A DNA stretch of 6,173 nt from Bacteroidales bacterium (GTDB taxonomy: Bacteria; Bacteroidota; Bacteroidia; Bacteroidales; UBA932). This document shows positions 5,749 to 6,173 of this stretch, one piece after another (position 1 is the stretch's first letter; each line of letters opens with the position of its first letter). Below the pieces are notes generated by a model. It searched no databases, had not been told where the DNA came from, and saw only the letters and a program-made list of their open reading frames with translations. The position numbers and the translations under genes are program-made. The stretch covers positions 1-6,173 of the forward strand of contig JAFYMJ010000207.1 of assembly GCA_017556665.1 (NCBI GenBank), given 5' to 3'.

Positions 5749-6173
5749 CTATTTTTTTATTTGATCAAAACCTTGTCCAAAAACTTCTGACACACTTCCA
5801 ACAGAGATAAATGCATCCCTGTCAACTTCTCTGATAACTTTGTAAATAAGATTTATATCAGCCTTTCTGGCAATAACCATAACCAGTTTATTGTGTTCTT
5901 TGGTATACCAGCCTTGCGCATCCAGAATTGTTACACCTCTGCCCACTTGCGATATAATGGCATCAGCAATCTGCTCGTATTTCTTGGAAAAGATAAAAAT
6001 CTGTAAAGATTGTTTTGTTCCCGATATAAACAAATCTATTGTGTAGCTGCATGATATCACCACAATATAACCGTACAATATGATTGCCAGCCTCTCTCCC
6101 CATGTCTTCTTGCCCACAATCTCTCCAGCCTCATTTACAATATCTGCTGGAAGCAACAAAGATGATGCAATAA
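5749..6173 (-). CDS. YitT-family membrane protein, C-terminal part (5' end outside window)
   Basis: One hundred and forty residues are visible, and the frame is open to the window edge, so the start and most membrane helices lie outside. A TTG at 6157-6159 could be mistaken for a start, but in-frame codons continue upstream of it. Visible residues about 27-48 form the last membrane helix (LAIILYGYIVVIS). Residues about 52-140 are the cytoplasmic DUF2179 domain with RGVTILDAQGWYT (78-90), DRDAFISV (117-124) and VSEVFGQGF (127-135). Proteins of this family combine DUF161 membrane segments with this C-terminal ferredoxin-like domain; no transport substrate or enzymatic activity is firmly established. 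The gene ends with TAG at 5749-5751 and is followed by a strong terminator, so it belongs to a separate transcript from the regulators. Confidence 0.85.
   Translation of the reverse strand, partial: IASSLLLPADIVNEAGEIVGKKTWGERLAIILYGYIVVISCSYTIDLFISGTKQSLQIFIFSKKYEQIADAIISQVGRGVTILDAQGWYTKEHNKLVMVIARKADINLIYKVIREVDRDAFISVGSVSEVFGQGFDQIKK

Overview
The window looks like chromosomal DNA from a member of the Bacteroidales (Bacteroidota). Four signs point there. The 5'-most gene encodes the CCDC81-type HU-domain membrane protein typical of this phylum. Promoters fit the Bacteroidota pattern (TTTG near -33, TAnnTTTG near -7). Start codons lack Shine-Dalgarno sequences. The protein set (EttA, seven-helix membrane AraC regulator, OmpA-like protein, YitT protein) is common in the order. 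I cannot fix family or genus. Every protein gene is on the minus strand; only the tRNA is on the plus strand.

Layout in increasing coordinates. 1-700: HU-like domain membrane protein, cut off by the window start. 701-825: short divergent promoter region. 826-899: tRNA-Asn(GTT), followed by a strong terminator at 905-931. 932-1225: a gene-poor stretch with a nested inverted repeat at 1056-1157 and the terminator of the next operon at 1176-1200. 1226-2467: OmpA-family outer-membrane protein. 2471-4147: ettA, an ABC-F ribosome-associated ATPase. 4148-4534: an AraC-type helix-turn-helix module whose frame has no stop codon and runs straight into ettA. 4524-5636: membrane-bound AraC-family regulator. 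5693-5718: terminator. 5749-6173: C-terminal part of a YitT-family membrane protein, cut off by the window end.

Transcription of the minus-strand block starts after the YitT terminator. The membrane regulator overlaps the HTH-only frame by 11 bp, so those two are probably translationally coupled. A Bacteroidota-type promoter just before the ettA start can drive ettA and ompA separately; those two are only 3 bp apart and end at a shared terminator.

The most unusual point is the open frame joining a DNA-binding AraC module to EttA. Either the cell makes a long HTH-EttA isoform as well as normal EttA, or a small frameshift removed the stop codon of the upstream gene; a TGATAA lies one frame off close to where that stop would be. 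The second point worth attention is the unexplained structured element at 1056-1157. I saw no CRISPR array, insertion sequence, phage gene or defence system.
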